Assembly (NCBI GenBank): GCA_016648135.1
Contig: JADDOH010023643.1
Coordinates: 372,001-436,000, forward strand
DNA length: 64,000 bases
From: Agrypnia vestita
Taxonomy: Eukaryota; Arthropoda; Insecta; Trichoptera; Phryganeidae
Reading direction: 5' to 3'
In this document: positions 10,760 to 21,960 of the stretch, one piece after another
Layout: each line of letters starts with the position of its first letter
Position numbering within the stretch: position 1 is the first letter of the stretch
Made by a program: the position numbers and the translations under genes
The notes under the pieces: model-generated
The model's database searches: none
Told to the model about the DNA's origin: nothing
Seen by the model: only the letters and a program-made list of their open reading frames with translations

Positions 10760-10985
10760 AACGCGTAATAATACTGTTAAAATGTTTATTATAACCTAAA
10801 AGTAAGCAAAGAAAAAAAAAACAATAAATTTTAAATAAAAATCATAGGCATAATGGCAAATCCTTGTGTAATTTAGATTACACAATGAATAAAGTTTATA
10901 AAATATAATCAGTAGAGATCGGGAGTATTAGTAAGGCTAATCCTTTAAATTCGTGAAAAAAATCGTATATGAAGAAAGAATAAAA
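10760..10985 (+). repeat. direct duplication, left copy
   Basis: Shares AAATAAAAATCATA, a TGTGTAATTTA motif, AATCAGTAGA and AATTCGTGAAAAAAATCGTA with 11945-12172, in the same order and orientation and with comparable spacing. No coding capacity. It is either a local duplication or two copies of an unnamed dispersed repeat. Confidence 0.7.
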
Positions 10986-11164
10986 CGGAGATAACGATGA
11001 TATATTTAGTAGGTATGTGTTTGTTGAAACCTAAATGATTCATGATACATGGAAATAACAAAGGAATTTCAACGATTCATAATATCATACGATTTTGTGT
11101 CAACTAAAATATAAAATTGTACCTAATCAATGCCGTATTGTATTATACTTTATAACATATCAAA

Positions 11165-11458
11165 CATATAATTTTGTTGTCTGTTCGTCTTTCCGCCCAC
11201 CCGTCCGTGTGTCTGTTTGCCCGTCCGTAACTTTGTGTAACGTCCGTAATTGCGTTCGAATTCACGGCTAAAAAAACAAAGAAACGGCCGGAGATGGGGC
11301 TTAAACCCCGGGCCTGCAAACCCGAACCGGTCGCTCTACGCTTGTTGCTACGGCCGCCTCTCCGTGGACCCGGAAATAGATACTATAAATATATACTACG
11401 GCTTAGCAAAGATGCGAAACAATGTTCCGTCATTTTTTATGGGTTACAGCTATTAACG
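11165..11458 (-). mobile_element. SINE-D copy
   Basis: Reverse complement: GGAACATTGTTTCGCATCTT, GCTAAGCCGTAGTATATATT, a B-box-like CGGGGTTTAAGCCCC followed by ATCTCCGGCCG, then TTTTTTTAGCCGTGAATTCG and a 3' segment rich in GGACGGG and CAGACA motifs. It aligns with 8293-8528 over nearly its full length. Confidence 0.7.
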
Positions 11459-11944
11459 TAATAAAAATCATTGACCACAAAGCCATTGGCTTAGCAACGA
11501 GCAATCGGTAATAGCTGAATGAAGATTCTTTAAAATTAATGCACGTTCATCAATTTAAGTATTTTAAATCCTACACCTTTTCAAGAGATACCTACTTACT
11601 ACTGGAATTATCTGTCATGTACCTAATAAAATATCAGCCGTACTTGATTCGTTTACATAATAAATTTGAACATCCTATTTAGTGGGTGTGAGAGATGGCT
11701 AATATCTAAAGCGGCATTAATGAAGTATAATTTTCAACGACTGTCTAAACATCTAAATAGCTTTTATAGCCCATTTCAAGAAGCTATCTATTAAAAAATA
11801 AACTGTTGTCTGAAACGCATCGACCTAGAGAGCACTCGAGACATATGAAATGTCTGGTTCATGATCTACGAGATCCAGAGAGAGCAGGAAAAAAACGAGT
11901 AGCAGTAAGATTATCAAAAGGAACTCTTTAAATAATATATCATG

Positions 11945-12172
11945 AGAAATAATAAATAATGCAGATAAAATATTAAATATAACCGAGGAATAAGCAAAGA
12001 AAGAATAACAATAAGTTTTAAATAAAAATCATACCCATAATGCCAAAATCTGTGTGTAATTTATATTACTTACATAATGATTAAAGTATACATATAATCT
12101 AATCAGTAGAAAATGAAGTATCATAAACCTATATGCATCAAATTCGTGAAAAAAATCGTAAATCCTTATAAT
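11945..12172 (+). repeat. direct duplication, right copy
   Basis: Second copy of the block at 10760-10985, about 1.19 kb downstream. The SINE-D at 11165 lies between the copies. Confidence 0.7.
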
Positions 12173-12446
12173 AGTGCATTTCATCACTTTTTACGTTATT
12201 AACTTTGCTAATCTGATTTTGCACAAGAATTTTCATATTTATCTAACCGGTTCCGTAAATAATTTCCTTCCAGGGTAATAAAAATCATGTTTACCCTTTG
12301 TATGTAAAATAATTTTAGTATTCGATTGTATTAATATAAAAACATAATTAAATGAAAATAATTTATTTATGGTTTTTGTGTTTAGTTTGTAGAAATAAAA
12401 TTTAAAATAAATTAAATTTTAATAAATATAATTATTTAATTCAGCA

Positions 12447-12562
12447 GGTTAAGTGTTATTTGAAATGTGACAGCTATTTCGGCTTGTAAGGCAACTAAGA
12501 CTGTTTAATAATGGCCTTACAAGCCGAAACAGCTGTCACGTCTAAAAATAACACCGCGTTAA
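12447..12562. repeat. long hairpin with arms of about 45 bp
   Basis: The left arm ends GCTATTTCGGCTTGTAAGGC. After a spacer of about 21 bp the right arm starts GCCTTACAAGCCGAAACAGC. The inner 25 bp pair with a single mismatch, and the outer part (GTGTTATT against AATAACAC) pairs with a few mismatches. It is probably a small foldback element, with no second copy seen in the window. Confidence 0.82.
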
Positions 12563-13039
12563 AATAACTAAAATAAAAATGCAGAACTTAATAATAAAAA
12601 AATAATGAAATTAAAATTAAATAAAAGTAAGAAAAATAGACTGGTGGTTGCATTTTGTAGTTTATTTATGGCATTGTGATTACTATTACATGTTTTACTC
12701 ATTTATAATGATTTAACCCACGAAAAAATTATTATCATGTAAAAAATAAACAAAGATAGTACCTAGCTACTTAAATATCAAAAAGTATATTGCATGATAT
12801 TTATTTTGTCTGGGTGTGATATATCTAATAAAATTTTGAAACAATTAAAAAATGAATTTTAAGTGATATTTTTAGTGCATAACACCTTTTCATCAGGTAT
12901 CATTTTATTCAGTTACAACTTTTTCAAACAAATAAAACGTTTAACCTAAATCGATCTGCATTTCACAAAAAAACACAGCAATTCACACAGCGGCATAAAA
13001 AATACTTTCTGTTGTATGAACGTATTTGTGAATCGAGGA
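12563..13039. other. AT-rich stretch, nothing recognised
   Basis: No gene or repeat supported. Confidence 0.35.
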
Positions 13040-13380
13040 TTTGAATGAAACACTTTCAGTGAGCGACTTTGTACTCGACTGGAAATTTACCTTCCAGGGT
13101 GCGGGTCTCCCGGGCGAGCGAGAGAGACAGACGTCGAGTCGACGGTTAACTCTACGATCGTAGCGGGCGCAATCTGACATTTATGACTGTCATAAAATCT
13201 TTTAAGTAGTGACTTTTAGTGCTTGTTTAGTGAACATAAATGTCTTCTGCCTTTAGCGGCGAACGGGCTCACTAAAAACCCTTTAACCCCCCTTCGTGAC
13301 GAGACGTGTTTGTTTATTTCTTTATTTGTCGAGTGGAGCTGCATGACTTTAATGGTAAGCGACCGATTCATCATTTGAAT
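13040..13380 (+). other. GC-rich island 4, possible non-coding exon or regulatory block
   Basis: A CpG-containing block with GTCTCCCGGGCGAGCGAGAG and GTCGACGGTTAAC. It is followed by a short frame MSSAFSGERAH and, at about 13350, AATGGTAAGC, a good match to a 5' splice site. No downstream exon can be tied to it, so a 5' untranslated exon of a host gene is only a suggestion. The minus-strand frame at 12983-13180 shows no domain. Confidence 0.3.
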
Positions 13381-13466
13381 CAATCAAGCAATGTAAAATA
13401 ATAATAAACACATGTCATAATCCCTTTCGTTATATTTATGAAAATATTAACGGATTTGGTCCCCAG

Positions 13467-13596
13467 AGGAATGATTAATTAATTAAGGATGAATTATAGA
13501 AGTCTCACAGAGACGAAGCTATTTATAATTGAGAAAAGTTGATGGAAGTCTCTTATACGATGACTTAGGGCTTACAACCTGTATGAGCTGACTTAT
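13467..13596 (+). repeat. Rep-1 dispersed repeat, copy 2
   Basis: Contains AATGATTAATTAATTAAGG, AATTATAGAAGTCTCACAGA, GACGAAGCTATTTA, GGGCTTACAACC and AGCTGACTTA. The same motifs are in the same order at 15582-15712, and part of them lies inverted at 3012-3085. Confidence 0.72.
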
Positions 13597-15009
13597 ATAT
13601 TAACGCTGCAATTTTTTTTATTAGAGACACTAACAGAATAATGGGTACACGATACATAGAGAATAATACATTATTAATTAAGACTCTACCAATACCCCAA
13701 TTACAAGCGTCTTCGACCTGCTCTAGCATAAACAGGCATATGTATATTTTGGAATATTAATGCAACTAAATAATTGGTTATGGTAATGCATTTTTATATT
13801 TTAGAGTACTTATTAATGTAATGTGAACATATAAATATGATTTAGAAATATTGCCTGAAGAGCAGTGGGAGGGGTAACGCTTGGAATGTTTCTGGAAGAA
13901 TCAAAATTTGTTAGAGATCCAAGGTAACAATGTTCCCATAAAAACTCTTAATTCTCAAGTAATAATAAACTAGACAAGTCTATAAAACATGATTAGGAAA
14001 GAATATAGTGGGTTTCAACCATCCCCAATCTCGATAGGTACCTATCAGAAAAGTGATGGGTGGGAAATATTAAAAACAAAGAGATCTTTGGTTTAGAATT
14101 TAGAAGACGCAAACCAGTAATTATTTGAAGATTAGTTAATAATTCAGTTATCGTTATACCTCACCTGTCTACAAATATTCTTGTTTTGGACGACCTACAA
14201 AATTTAGAAGCCTAGACTTTAAATTGTATAATTCTAAGAAAACAATTTTGGGATTCATTTTTAACCACTTTAAATAAAAGATTCTTTAAATTTTTGGAAT
14301 CAATATAAAAGCTTAGAATATAGAATTATCCTGGGTACAACATTAGAACGAAGAAGATTTGTAAGAATGCCAGGAGAGTACATTTTATTTGTTTATCAAA
14401 TGCTACAGATTATTTACATTTATTTTAGATTTCATTTTACTATGCCTGTCTCACTAGAAAACTCTGTATTGAGACAGGTAGTTTACAATCAGAATTTCAT
14501 TAGATCCATGTACCTACCAAATACAAATTGGTTTAAAATAACCGATAATTCGAAATTTTTAAAAATAAAAATAGTTTACTTCGAATCTTGAAAATTGATA
14601 ACTTTAATTAATATGCGTTACCTGGCAAGTTTGTCGTTTTGTTGGATGAACGTTCCGAAAATGGTAGACCTGCTTTCTAATTCTCATTTTATTCATTCTT
14701 TATTATATGTAAATACTGATAATAAGGAAGTAATAATAAGGATTATAAATAATTCTGTTGCAGGTACTTTACATAGTTGGACCGGTTTAATTGCCAATAT
14801 ATACCTACCGATAAGAATGCAGTAATACAACTGGAAAACTACAGCTAATAAATAATAAAACAACTTACTTATGTCATAAAAAATAATCGAATTCTATAGT
14901 TGTAGCATTTTATTACATTATTCATTTTATTGGACATATTTAACACTGTGAAAGTGGTATTAACTTGATCAGTAACATTGTAAACGACTTTATTACTCGG
15001 TATAATAAT
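13597..15009. other. AT-rich stretch, nothing recognised
   Basis: Two forward frames (14367-14591 and 14595-14825) are AT-rich, hydrophobic and without domains. I see no repeat match. Confidence 0.4.
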
Positions 15010-15300
15010 GCTACTTATCCTATCGCACAAAAGATGGCGGTACATCATAAACTAGGCATTTAGCGCCCGAGTTTAGAGGCATCTAACGGCAGTTAGCGCA
15101 ACTACTATCGCTAGAAAACAACCGCCATATTGAATGTACCGGGACGCAGGTCACGTACTGTAACGGTGACAGCTTTTGGAAATTTATTTGTTTTCGGCGA
15201 TTCTTTCTTCCTTTTTATACATGCCTATGGTAATTTGCTGACGCAACGTTTCAGCCCGGCCGTGTGTTTTGACATTTTCCACCGAAATTTATTTACAACA
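15010..15300. other. GC-richer island 5
   Basis: Balanced composition with GTTTAGAGGCATCTAACGGC and AGCCCGGCCGTGTG. It includes AAGATGGCGG and the near-complement CCGCCATATTGAA about 90 bp apart, which resemble YY1/Pho-type GCCAT core sites. A 79-codon frame at 15130-15369 has no domain. Confidence 0.3.
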
Positions 15301-15581
15301 TGTGTTACAGCTTTATATCATCTATCTGCCAGTTGGCAAAATGTTTTTGTAGGATCACATCTCTTTTAAACTTTACCCAAGCAAACAATAATTTTACAGG
15401 CGTAGAGTTTTATTCAAGAACATGTACAGGATACATTAAATGAACTGAAACACCTTCCGGTTCATTCTTCATCGGTATCTAATTACATGCATATTCTTAG
15501 CACGTACCTACCTAAGACTGAGTTGAAAAGTTGATTGTTATTCGGTGGTCCAAGAAATTATATCATTATTGTATAAACCCT

Positions 15582-15712
15582 GGAAAATGATTAATTAATT
15601 AATTATGTTAAATTATAAAAGTCTCACAGAGATGAAGCTATTTACATAGGAAACGTGCTTGGAAGTTTTTTATAGGATGGCCCAGGGCTTACGACACGTT
15701 CAGCTGACTTTA
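15582..15712 (+). repeat. Rep-1 dispersed repeat, copy 3
   Basis: AATGATTAATTAATTAATTA, AATTATAAAAGTCTCACAGA, GATGAAGCTATTTA, AGGGCTTACGACA and CAGCTGACTT match the copy at 13467. Confidence 0.72.
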
Positions 15713-15799
15713 GTAAATGCACAAATACACAATGCAAAGTTCACCAATTTCATCGTAAGAACATACACACATTATCAAATTTTCGAAAGATGTAGATAT

Positions 15800-15810
15800 A
15801 TTATATATGT

Positions 15811-15886
<76 letters not shown>

Positions 15887-15925
15887 ATATTATATATATA
15901 TGTTATATATATATATATATACCTT
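15800..15925. repeat. (TA)n microsatellite, about 125 bp
   Basis: An imperfect run of TA steps broken by TATATTATA and ATATGTATA. Such runs can extrude as cruciforms. The 94-codon frame read through it (IYIYIY...) is an artefact of the repeat. Confidence 0.95.
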
Positions 15926-16022
15926 CCAAATCTGAAAATCTAACATATATTTGAAGGGACTATGCTGTAGACATCATTCTCATAAAATAGTTTACATAGA
16001 TTTTGCAACTGATTTATTTTTA

Positions 16023-16070
16023 ATTTAAAAAAATTAGAGATGCGAACACGAAATTTGTGTCACATCGATA
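16023..16070 (-). mobile_element. SINE-A 3' end fragment
   Basis: Reverse complement: GATGTGACACAAATTTCGTG followed by TTCGCATCTCTAATTTTTTT. This is the 3' terminal segment of SINE-A (compare GATGTGACACGTATTCCGTG in the copy at 23096). The head is missing, so it is a 5'-truncated copy. Confidence 0.7.
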
Positions 16071-16883
16071 TCTCTATGTTTTTTAAATTATGCACTAGAA
16101 TATGCCTGAAAATCGATATTTTCAATTTTTTACTATAGACCAGTACGTAGGTAGGTACCTTTATATTTTTAAAACATTCGATCATCAAAGACAATTAAAA
16201 CGGTGTATCATACTTTAATTCAATCAATATTACAATATGGTATTTATTTTGTTCTAAATATTCTTAACAATTTATTACAATTTAATATCCATGAAATGAG
16301 CTGATGTTATAACTCCTCCCATAAGCACGAGCGTCAGCACTTTTATGGCGAATAAAACGTTTATTTTTAGGAATTTATTATATTGTATTCATGGAATGTA
16401 TGTAGGTACTAAGATACAACTATAATAAATAAATAAAAAAAGAAAAGAAAATTATAATATATCTAACAATAAATTTGTATATAATTCCGTAGAGTAGTTC
16501 ACGTACTCAAGACTCAATTTGTCTTTTAATGAGGAAAGTAAAATTTTATTTTTAGAGTTAGATATTTGAAGAAATATTTAAAAACCTCGCTCCATTTCGA
16601 CGGCCCGCATTTAATGTGATTGTTAGTTATCTAGAAATATGTAGCGCCTACTTCCAAAACTCCCACAATAATCTAATATATATGTTTTTTAGTTATGGAT
16701 GAAAAGCTCTGCGGTATTATAGAACATTTTGAATGATTTGAACAACCTGATTTTTAACATGCAATGTCAAAGCATTACAGAAAGTTTTTGCAAAAAATAA
16801 TGTGCTACATATTTCTAAATAACTAATCACCATAGAGAACCCTCCATGGAGCCAAGATATAAGAAAGAATACCGAATTCATAT
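16071..16883. other. AT-rich stretch, nothing recognised
   Basis: No gene or repeat supported. Confidence 0.35.
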
Positions 16884-17172
16884 ATCTTGGCACACCACCT
16901 TTGACATTCATGCATCTTCTTATGCGTGCTCTACGGTTAAAGTATTGAACATTTATCATATCTGGTTACGCCAGGTCTTTCGCGGACGCCCTCTGTTCCA
17001 GCTGGCTTCAACAATCGCCTAATATATTTTCTTAACCATCCTTTCCTCGCTCATTCTTTTTACACGACCAAAGCATCTCGGCAATCTTTTATTTATTCCG
17101 GCTAGTCAGAATTACAGTCACTTCTAATTTGTTCATTCCTTACTCTATCGAATAGATTTTCCGCAGGTATGT
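16884..17172 (-). mobile_element. RTE-like LINE fragment, (GTTA)n family
   Basis: On the minus strand this encodes pieces of the same C-terminal block as the copy at 32739. GTAAAAAGAATGAGCGAGGA corresponds to the ERMNEE region and TATTAGGCGATTGTTGAAGC to the segment next to it. The 3' tail is not present at its low-coordinate end. Several frameshifts. Confidence 0.7.
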
Positions 17173-17430
17173 TTTAGTGAATGCTTTTCAACCACATCCA
17201 GTATTTTTTATTCAATATTTTGCAGTGCATCAACAATTTGAAGACAAAAGCACACGGAGAAGATATGTCACAGTAGGAAGGTCGTCCAATCTATTACAAA
17301 TGCTCATTTCATGCGTTTAAAATATAACTATGAAATAATTGATAAAATAAAGATTAGTGAAGCATATAAATAAAGTAAGAGCACCTATATTCAATCAACG
17401 GATTCAGTCTACTTCTATTTCTTTCTTGCC

Positions 17431-17964
17431 TAACTAACTAACTAACTTACCATCACACCGTTTCCCCGTGGGGGTAGGCAGAGAGGATAGAGCGCCATAC
17501 TCTTCTGTCCTGACATACAACTTTCGCTTCGTCTACATTCATACATCTTCGCATGCAAACTCGATGGTTGTTCAGGTTTCTAACAGTACCATCTTCCAGT
17601 ATCAGGTTAATCTGGTCATGCCACGTCTTCCGTGGTCGCCCTCACTTTCTGGCGCCGTCAACACTTGCATCATATATCTTTCTTACCATTCTTTCCTCAT
17701 TCATTCGCTCAACATGCCCAAACCACCTGAGCGATCCTATTTTTACTCTATGTTGCTACGATCAGCTTTACATTCATTCCTAATATCTTCATTCTTTACT
17801 CTATCATACATGAATTTTCCACACATACGTCTAAGGGACCTCATCTCCACTGCATTCAATCTACTTTCGTTCCTCTTCTGCCAGCTCCAGGCTTCACTTC
17901 CATCCATTTCTTGCCAATTCAAGGATTTCCTTCCATACACTAGAGTTGGCATCAGAACTCCATT
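17431..17964 (-). mobile_element. RTE-like LINE 3' end, (GTTA)n family, long copy
   Basis: On the minus strand: AWSWQKRNESRLNAVEMRSL, then RRMCGKFMYDRVKNEDIRNE and CKADRSNIE, then the GHVERMNEE region, the GRPRKTWHDQINLIL region, and the terminal segment up to the tail (TTAG)n at 17431-17450. The plus-strand frame of 178 codons here is the antisense shadow of this LINE, not a gene. It is one of the best-preserved copies, yet stops and frameshifts remain. Confidence 0.88.
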
Positions 17965-18114
17965 TTATATTCACTATTTTAATAATAATATTAAAAAAAA
18001 ATAAAAAATATTAAAATATGAGCGTAGCGAAATGATGACCACCTATCTCAATATATTATTTATTGTGCCGTCAAAAGCACTTTGTAAACATCGTAAACCA
18101 CTTTGTCGGTAATC

Positions 18115-18310
18115 GTCGCATTATCCAGTGCAGCCACGTTCTTTGATCGTAAAATTCGAGTTTTAAACCTTTTCCGTTTTGCCATTAAATCCGCATAGTT
18201 CTGATGCGCAGAATGTCAATTGCAGGTTTATTGCATCGTTAATGTGGGCGCACGTCCGAGCGGTGTGGGGCCGACCCAGTAGCGGTCAAATGCTTTGTTT
18301 CTATACAACC
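18115..18310. other. GC-richer island 6
   Basis: CpG-containing single-copy block (GGGCGCACGTCCGAGCGGTG near 18245). No ORF or repeat match. Confidence 0.3.
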
Positions 18311-18519
18311 CGCGTGATGTTGTGAGGAAAGCATGGAGATTCGCTGATGGAAAGATATACAATATGTCTTAGTAAAATATCTTTCATATAATAAATTTTA
18401 GGGGACCTTAAAGTCCCATTAATCATCAAATTGCTAAGATCTAGATAACTTACACCAAACTAACACCACCCTAGAAAGGTTAAATGCAGCTAAATGCCGC
18501 GAGTGACCTATCCACATAT

Positions 18520-19020
18520 TCTTTCCTCTTCTTTTTCTTTTATTAGATCTGTCGATACAGAAAATCTGTCGGTACAGAAAACTACGCCTCCTGGGATGAC
18601 GAGGTCCAGCTATCCCTCCATCTTTTAGGTGGTCTTCCCAGTGGACGTCGTCCAGAGGGGATTTCATTAGCTGCTGTACGCACAAGTCTGTTACTGTCCA
18701 TCCTGGCTACGTGATGCAGAAAATAGATCAGAATCTCCTTCTGGATCTATTTTGTCTCTTATTATGTGTTATGTCTTCTATTTTACAAGTTTTCTTTATG
18801 TCTACATTTCGGACACGATCACGGTAATGTATTCCAGCAATGAATCTCAGCACTTTCATTTCAGATGTTCTGAGCAGTCCCTTGGTATTGATAGTATCAG
18901 CCCACGTTTCTTTGCCATATGTCATGACAGGTTGCAAGCATGTCTTGCATATCTTGATCTTGCTTTCAATACGCATAATTTTGATCTTCCAGACCAAATT
19001 CTTGGGACACCCTGACACGG
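18520..19020 (-). mobile_element. LINE ORF2 C-terminal fragment, second RTE-like family
   Basis: Minus-strand translation from 19018: CPKNLVWKIKIMRIESKIKI, CKTCLQPVMTYGKETWADTI, LLRTSEMKVLRFIAGIHYRD, RVRNVDIKK. A frame change near 18730 leads to MDSNRLVRTAANEIPSGRRP and LGRPPKRWRDSWTSSSQEA, ending in a stop near 18580. The CLQPVMTYG block and the GRPPKRWRD block are standard C-terminal elements of this LINE group. It differs clearly from the (GTTA)n family. A low-complexity AAG-rich stretch follows the stop, as in other LINE 3' ends here. Confidence 0.85.
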
Positions 19021-19854
19021 TAGATGCTTTTCCATGACAGGTAAAACCAATTATTTATACTTAGAAATACGTATTATCTTAGTTAAGCATTTGAGTTTTC
19101 CCCGTTTATTGAACGTTTTAGTTTTAATTTAAAATAGGCTTTAGAGAGTGAGGAGAAACGTGTAATTTTGTATTGAGCAGGCCATTAAATCCCCAAAGAG
19201 CGTGTATGAAAATGGATGTGGCAAGGTTGTTATGCCAGTTCAGAAGAATGTAAAGTTTTAGAGAAATGGTAACGTGATTGTCAGTCAGTTAATTATCCCT
19301 AAACAGTAACGATGTATCCAAAAATGGCACTATGAGTTGCCCAAGAAGGCGGAGTGGGGTAAACAGAGTATAAAATTGTACGGAGACGAACTAAATCCCT
19401 TCTTTAGGCGAACGGATTGGGAGACAGCGGAAGTATGTCACCTTTGCTTTTATTTAAGACACATTTATAATGCAGTTAAAGTATTTATTCCAGCATAATT
19501 AAATCACGTAGTAATGAAAAAGTATTTTTTACAATAGACGTTGTGTTTTTTAATTTGTTCTAAATTGATCTCTTCAAGTAAAAACATATTTTTGTAATAG
19601 GCAAAGATATTATACTTATCATAAGTACTTATTCAGTTTGACCTTTTCATAATTGTTTCAAAATTTACAAGCTCATAGTAACTTTTTTAAACAAGTCAAA
19701 CGCAAAGGAATCAGCCGCAATGGAAGACGGCGTATCAATAGATTTATGTTAGTTCATGTCTTTACATTTTGGTGGTTTGTGGGGCTGAGTCCTAGAGCGA
19801 AATTGAGCAAAATTTTGAAAGATGTGGTAACCGAAAACATGGAAGGTCGAAGAG
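19021..19854. other. AT-rich stretch, nothing recognised
   Basis: No clear gene. The 75-codon frame at 19653-19880 overlaps the start of the next possible LINE fragment but shows no domain itself. Confidence 0.35.
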
Positions 19855-20045
19855 GAAGAGTACGATCTTTACTTGCATAGACCAGGTCAAAAGGGCAACG
19901 GGTATCTCATTAACGTCGGCTCTTCAGACCGCACAGACGAGGTACAGACGGATCATGAAGAACATGAACAGCACGACATCTCGCGGAGGCCACGTTCTTC
20001 AGCAATTAGGGAGACAACGAGAGAAGAAGTGGTCTTCGTGTAATT
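19855..20045 (+). mobile_element. possible LINE C-terminal fragment
   Basis: The translation near 19883 reads DQVKRATGISLTSALQTAQT, then RYRRIMKNMNSTTSRGGHVL. The pattern W/D-x-V-K-x-x-TG...A-x-x-R-x-x-W-R is the usual last block of several LINE ORF2 proteins, but the typical AQDR-x-x-WR is only partly preserved. No tail is visible. It could instead be an unrelated transposon ORF. Confidence 0.4.
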
Positions 20046-21769
20046 CGTTTAGTAAGACCAAGTTACTCTGAGGTAAAAAAGTTACTGGACTACTCCAAAT
20101 TTCCTGGTAAGACTTCGCAAGAAATAGTTTCAACAAACAATTCCATGGTATTGTAAACATAGCTAATAAACGTTTATATTAAAAGGTAGGTACTTTACAA
20201 ATTTCTTCGTAAAATTCGATAAGTTTGTAAAGGTCATTGGACAATTTTGATACGGTATTAGACTAATTAGTTATCATTAAAAACTGGTATAAAATGATTT
20301 TCGCATTTACTCGTATATTGATCTATATCATAAATATTTCATTAATCTTTTTAGTCAAATCATCATCAATAAATGCAAAAAATTGTTAGAAATGTCAATT
20401 GTATGATGTTCTTATTATCGATATTTTTTTAGGAATTTTATCAAAGATTTTTATAAATATTGAAAAAATAGTTGAAAGACTATGATGATTACCTCCAAAA
20501 ATAATAATTTCGCTATCCATCCGTAACTTCCTAGAATCCAATAGCTGATTTAATACCCTTGTCAAAATTATTATGATTTCAAAAAATAAAATAAAATATT
20601 TCACTTTATGCTTTTTTAATAAAATACTCTGAATGAGATTTCTTAAATATTTAGATTTTGTAATATTTTAATTTAATGAAAATTATAAATAATAAGTGCA
20701 TCTATTACTATATCGCATATACCTACCATTAGTATTAAACATTAATTAAAATATATAATTCTCTATGTAACAATGTTAGTCACTAACGTAACCAGATGGT
20801 ACAAATAATTATAAGATGTATTCAAAGAAGTACAAAAAAAAAATAATTCTCTTAGTAACAATGTCCATCACTAACATCATGTTATCAACTAACATCACTA
20901 ACACTAACACATGTTATCAAGACGCTACGTCCGTACCGGCGTCTAAAATTTATAATAAAAGTACATCACTTTTGAAGGGTTATAGCTAGTAATAATAATA
21001 GATAATATGGGAAAATTATTTCTAATTAGACATTGAGAAAAGCGGGGCAATAGAAAAGTTAGCTGAAATTTGTTGATTTATTTTAATTGTGCGACTAAAA
21101 AATCCGATTGATTTACAAATTAGTGAAAATCACGAATGCTAGGCTAATAACATTACCAAAAAAATCGCAGTGCAGACTCGAACCCAGTTAATGTCCCGCT
21201 CACGAAATGCAATAAGTTTAAATTGTTTTTCGTCGAGTGTGGGTGGTCTGGTCCAGGGATATGCAATCATAAAAAGTTGCATTAATAATTATTTTTTTAA
21301 TGACTCATTATGTGAGTGTTTCTTCTGTTTAAGATAGTAATGATTATTTTATTCTCATCATCGTCATAATTCTTGCTTCTCCACAATGTATCCGGTAACG
21401 TCTTTGAAAATACACCTTCACCAATTTATGCACCAGGTTGTTTTTCACCAATTGCTGACTCTTAAATGGAACTTTTCATTTTTTATATCTTCCTTTGTAA
21501 CTTTTCCGTTCGGCGTACTTTTCTAATTTCTCCAAAGCTACTTATTTTTCCAATATATAAAATTTTCCATCCTATGTTTCTATTGTAAAAGAATTGTCTT
21601 TTCTATTAGGTACTTAAGGTACTATTAGGTACTCAGAATCGTAAGTAGCAATGTGAGTTTTAGAATCTAAGCGATGGGGATTAAAATTATTGGAAACACC
21701 TGTTATTTTTAATTTTCTCAGCCTTAGTAGCAATACCTACAACTCACCAAAGTGTCAATTGTCACAGCG
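20046..21769. other. AT-rich stretch, mostly unexplained
   Basis: Around 20757 and 20850 the motif ATTCTCT..GTAACAATGT followed by CACTAAC occurs twice about 90 bp apart, a small local duplication. Near 21178 ACTCGAACCCAGTTAATG, read in reverse, has a B-box-like GGGTTCGAGT, perhaps a decayed SINE head. Nothing else was recognised. Confidence 0.35.
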
Positions 21770-21960
21770 ACACACCCCACGGAATATTAACCAGCTCCAG
21801 CCGGCGTATTGGCATTCAAGTCTCATAATCTGACCAATAAAAACCCATTTAAGCTGAGGACTTCCGCGATCGCCGTTTCATAGACAATACACGATTCCCT
21901 AGACCTAGACGACACAGAGATTGCAAATAGATAGATGTCTGAAACGTGTGTCGAGATTGT
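21770..21960. other. GC-richer island 7
   Basis: Single-copy block with CCAGCTCCAGCCGGCGTATT and TTCCGCGATCGCCGTTTC. No ORF or repeat match. Confidence 0.3.

Noticed and set aside
15659..15943. 94-codon ORF with an IYIYIY run
   Set aside because: Translation of a (TA)n microsatellite.
17468..18004. 178-codon forward ORF, among the longest frames in the window
   Set aside because: It is antisense to the LINE at 17431-17964, whose minus-strand blocks (AWSWQKRNESRL, CGK, GHVERM) are recognisable. The forward protein has no domain.
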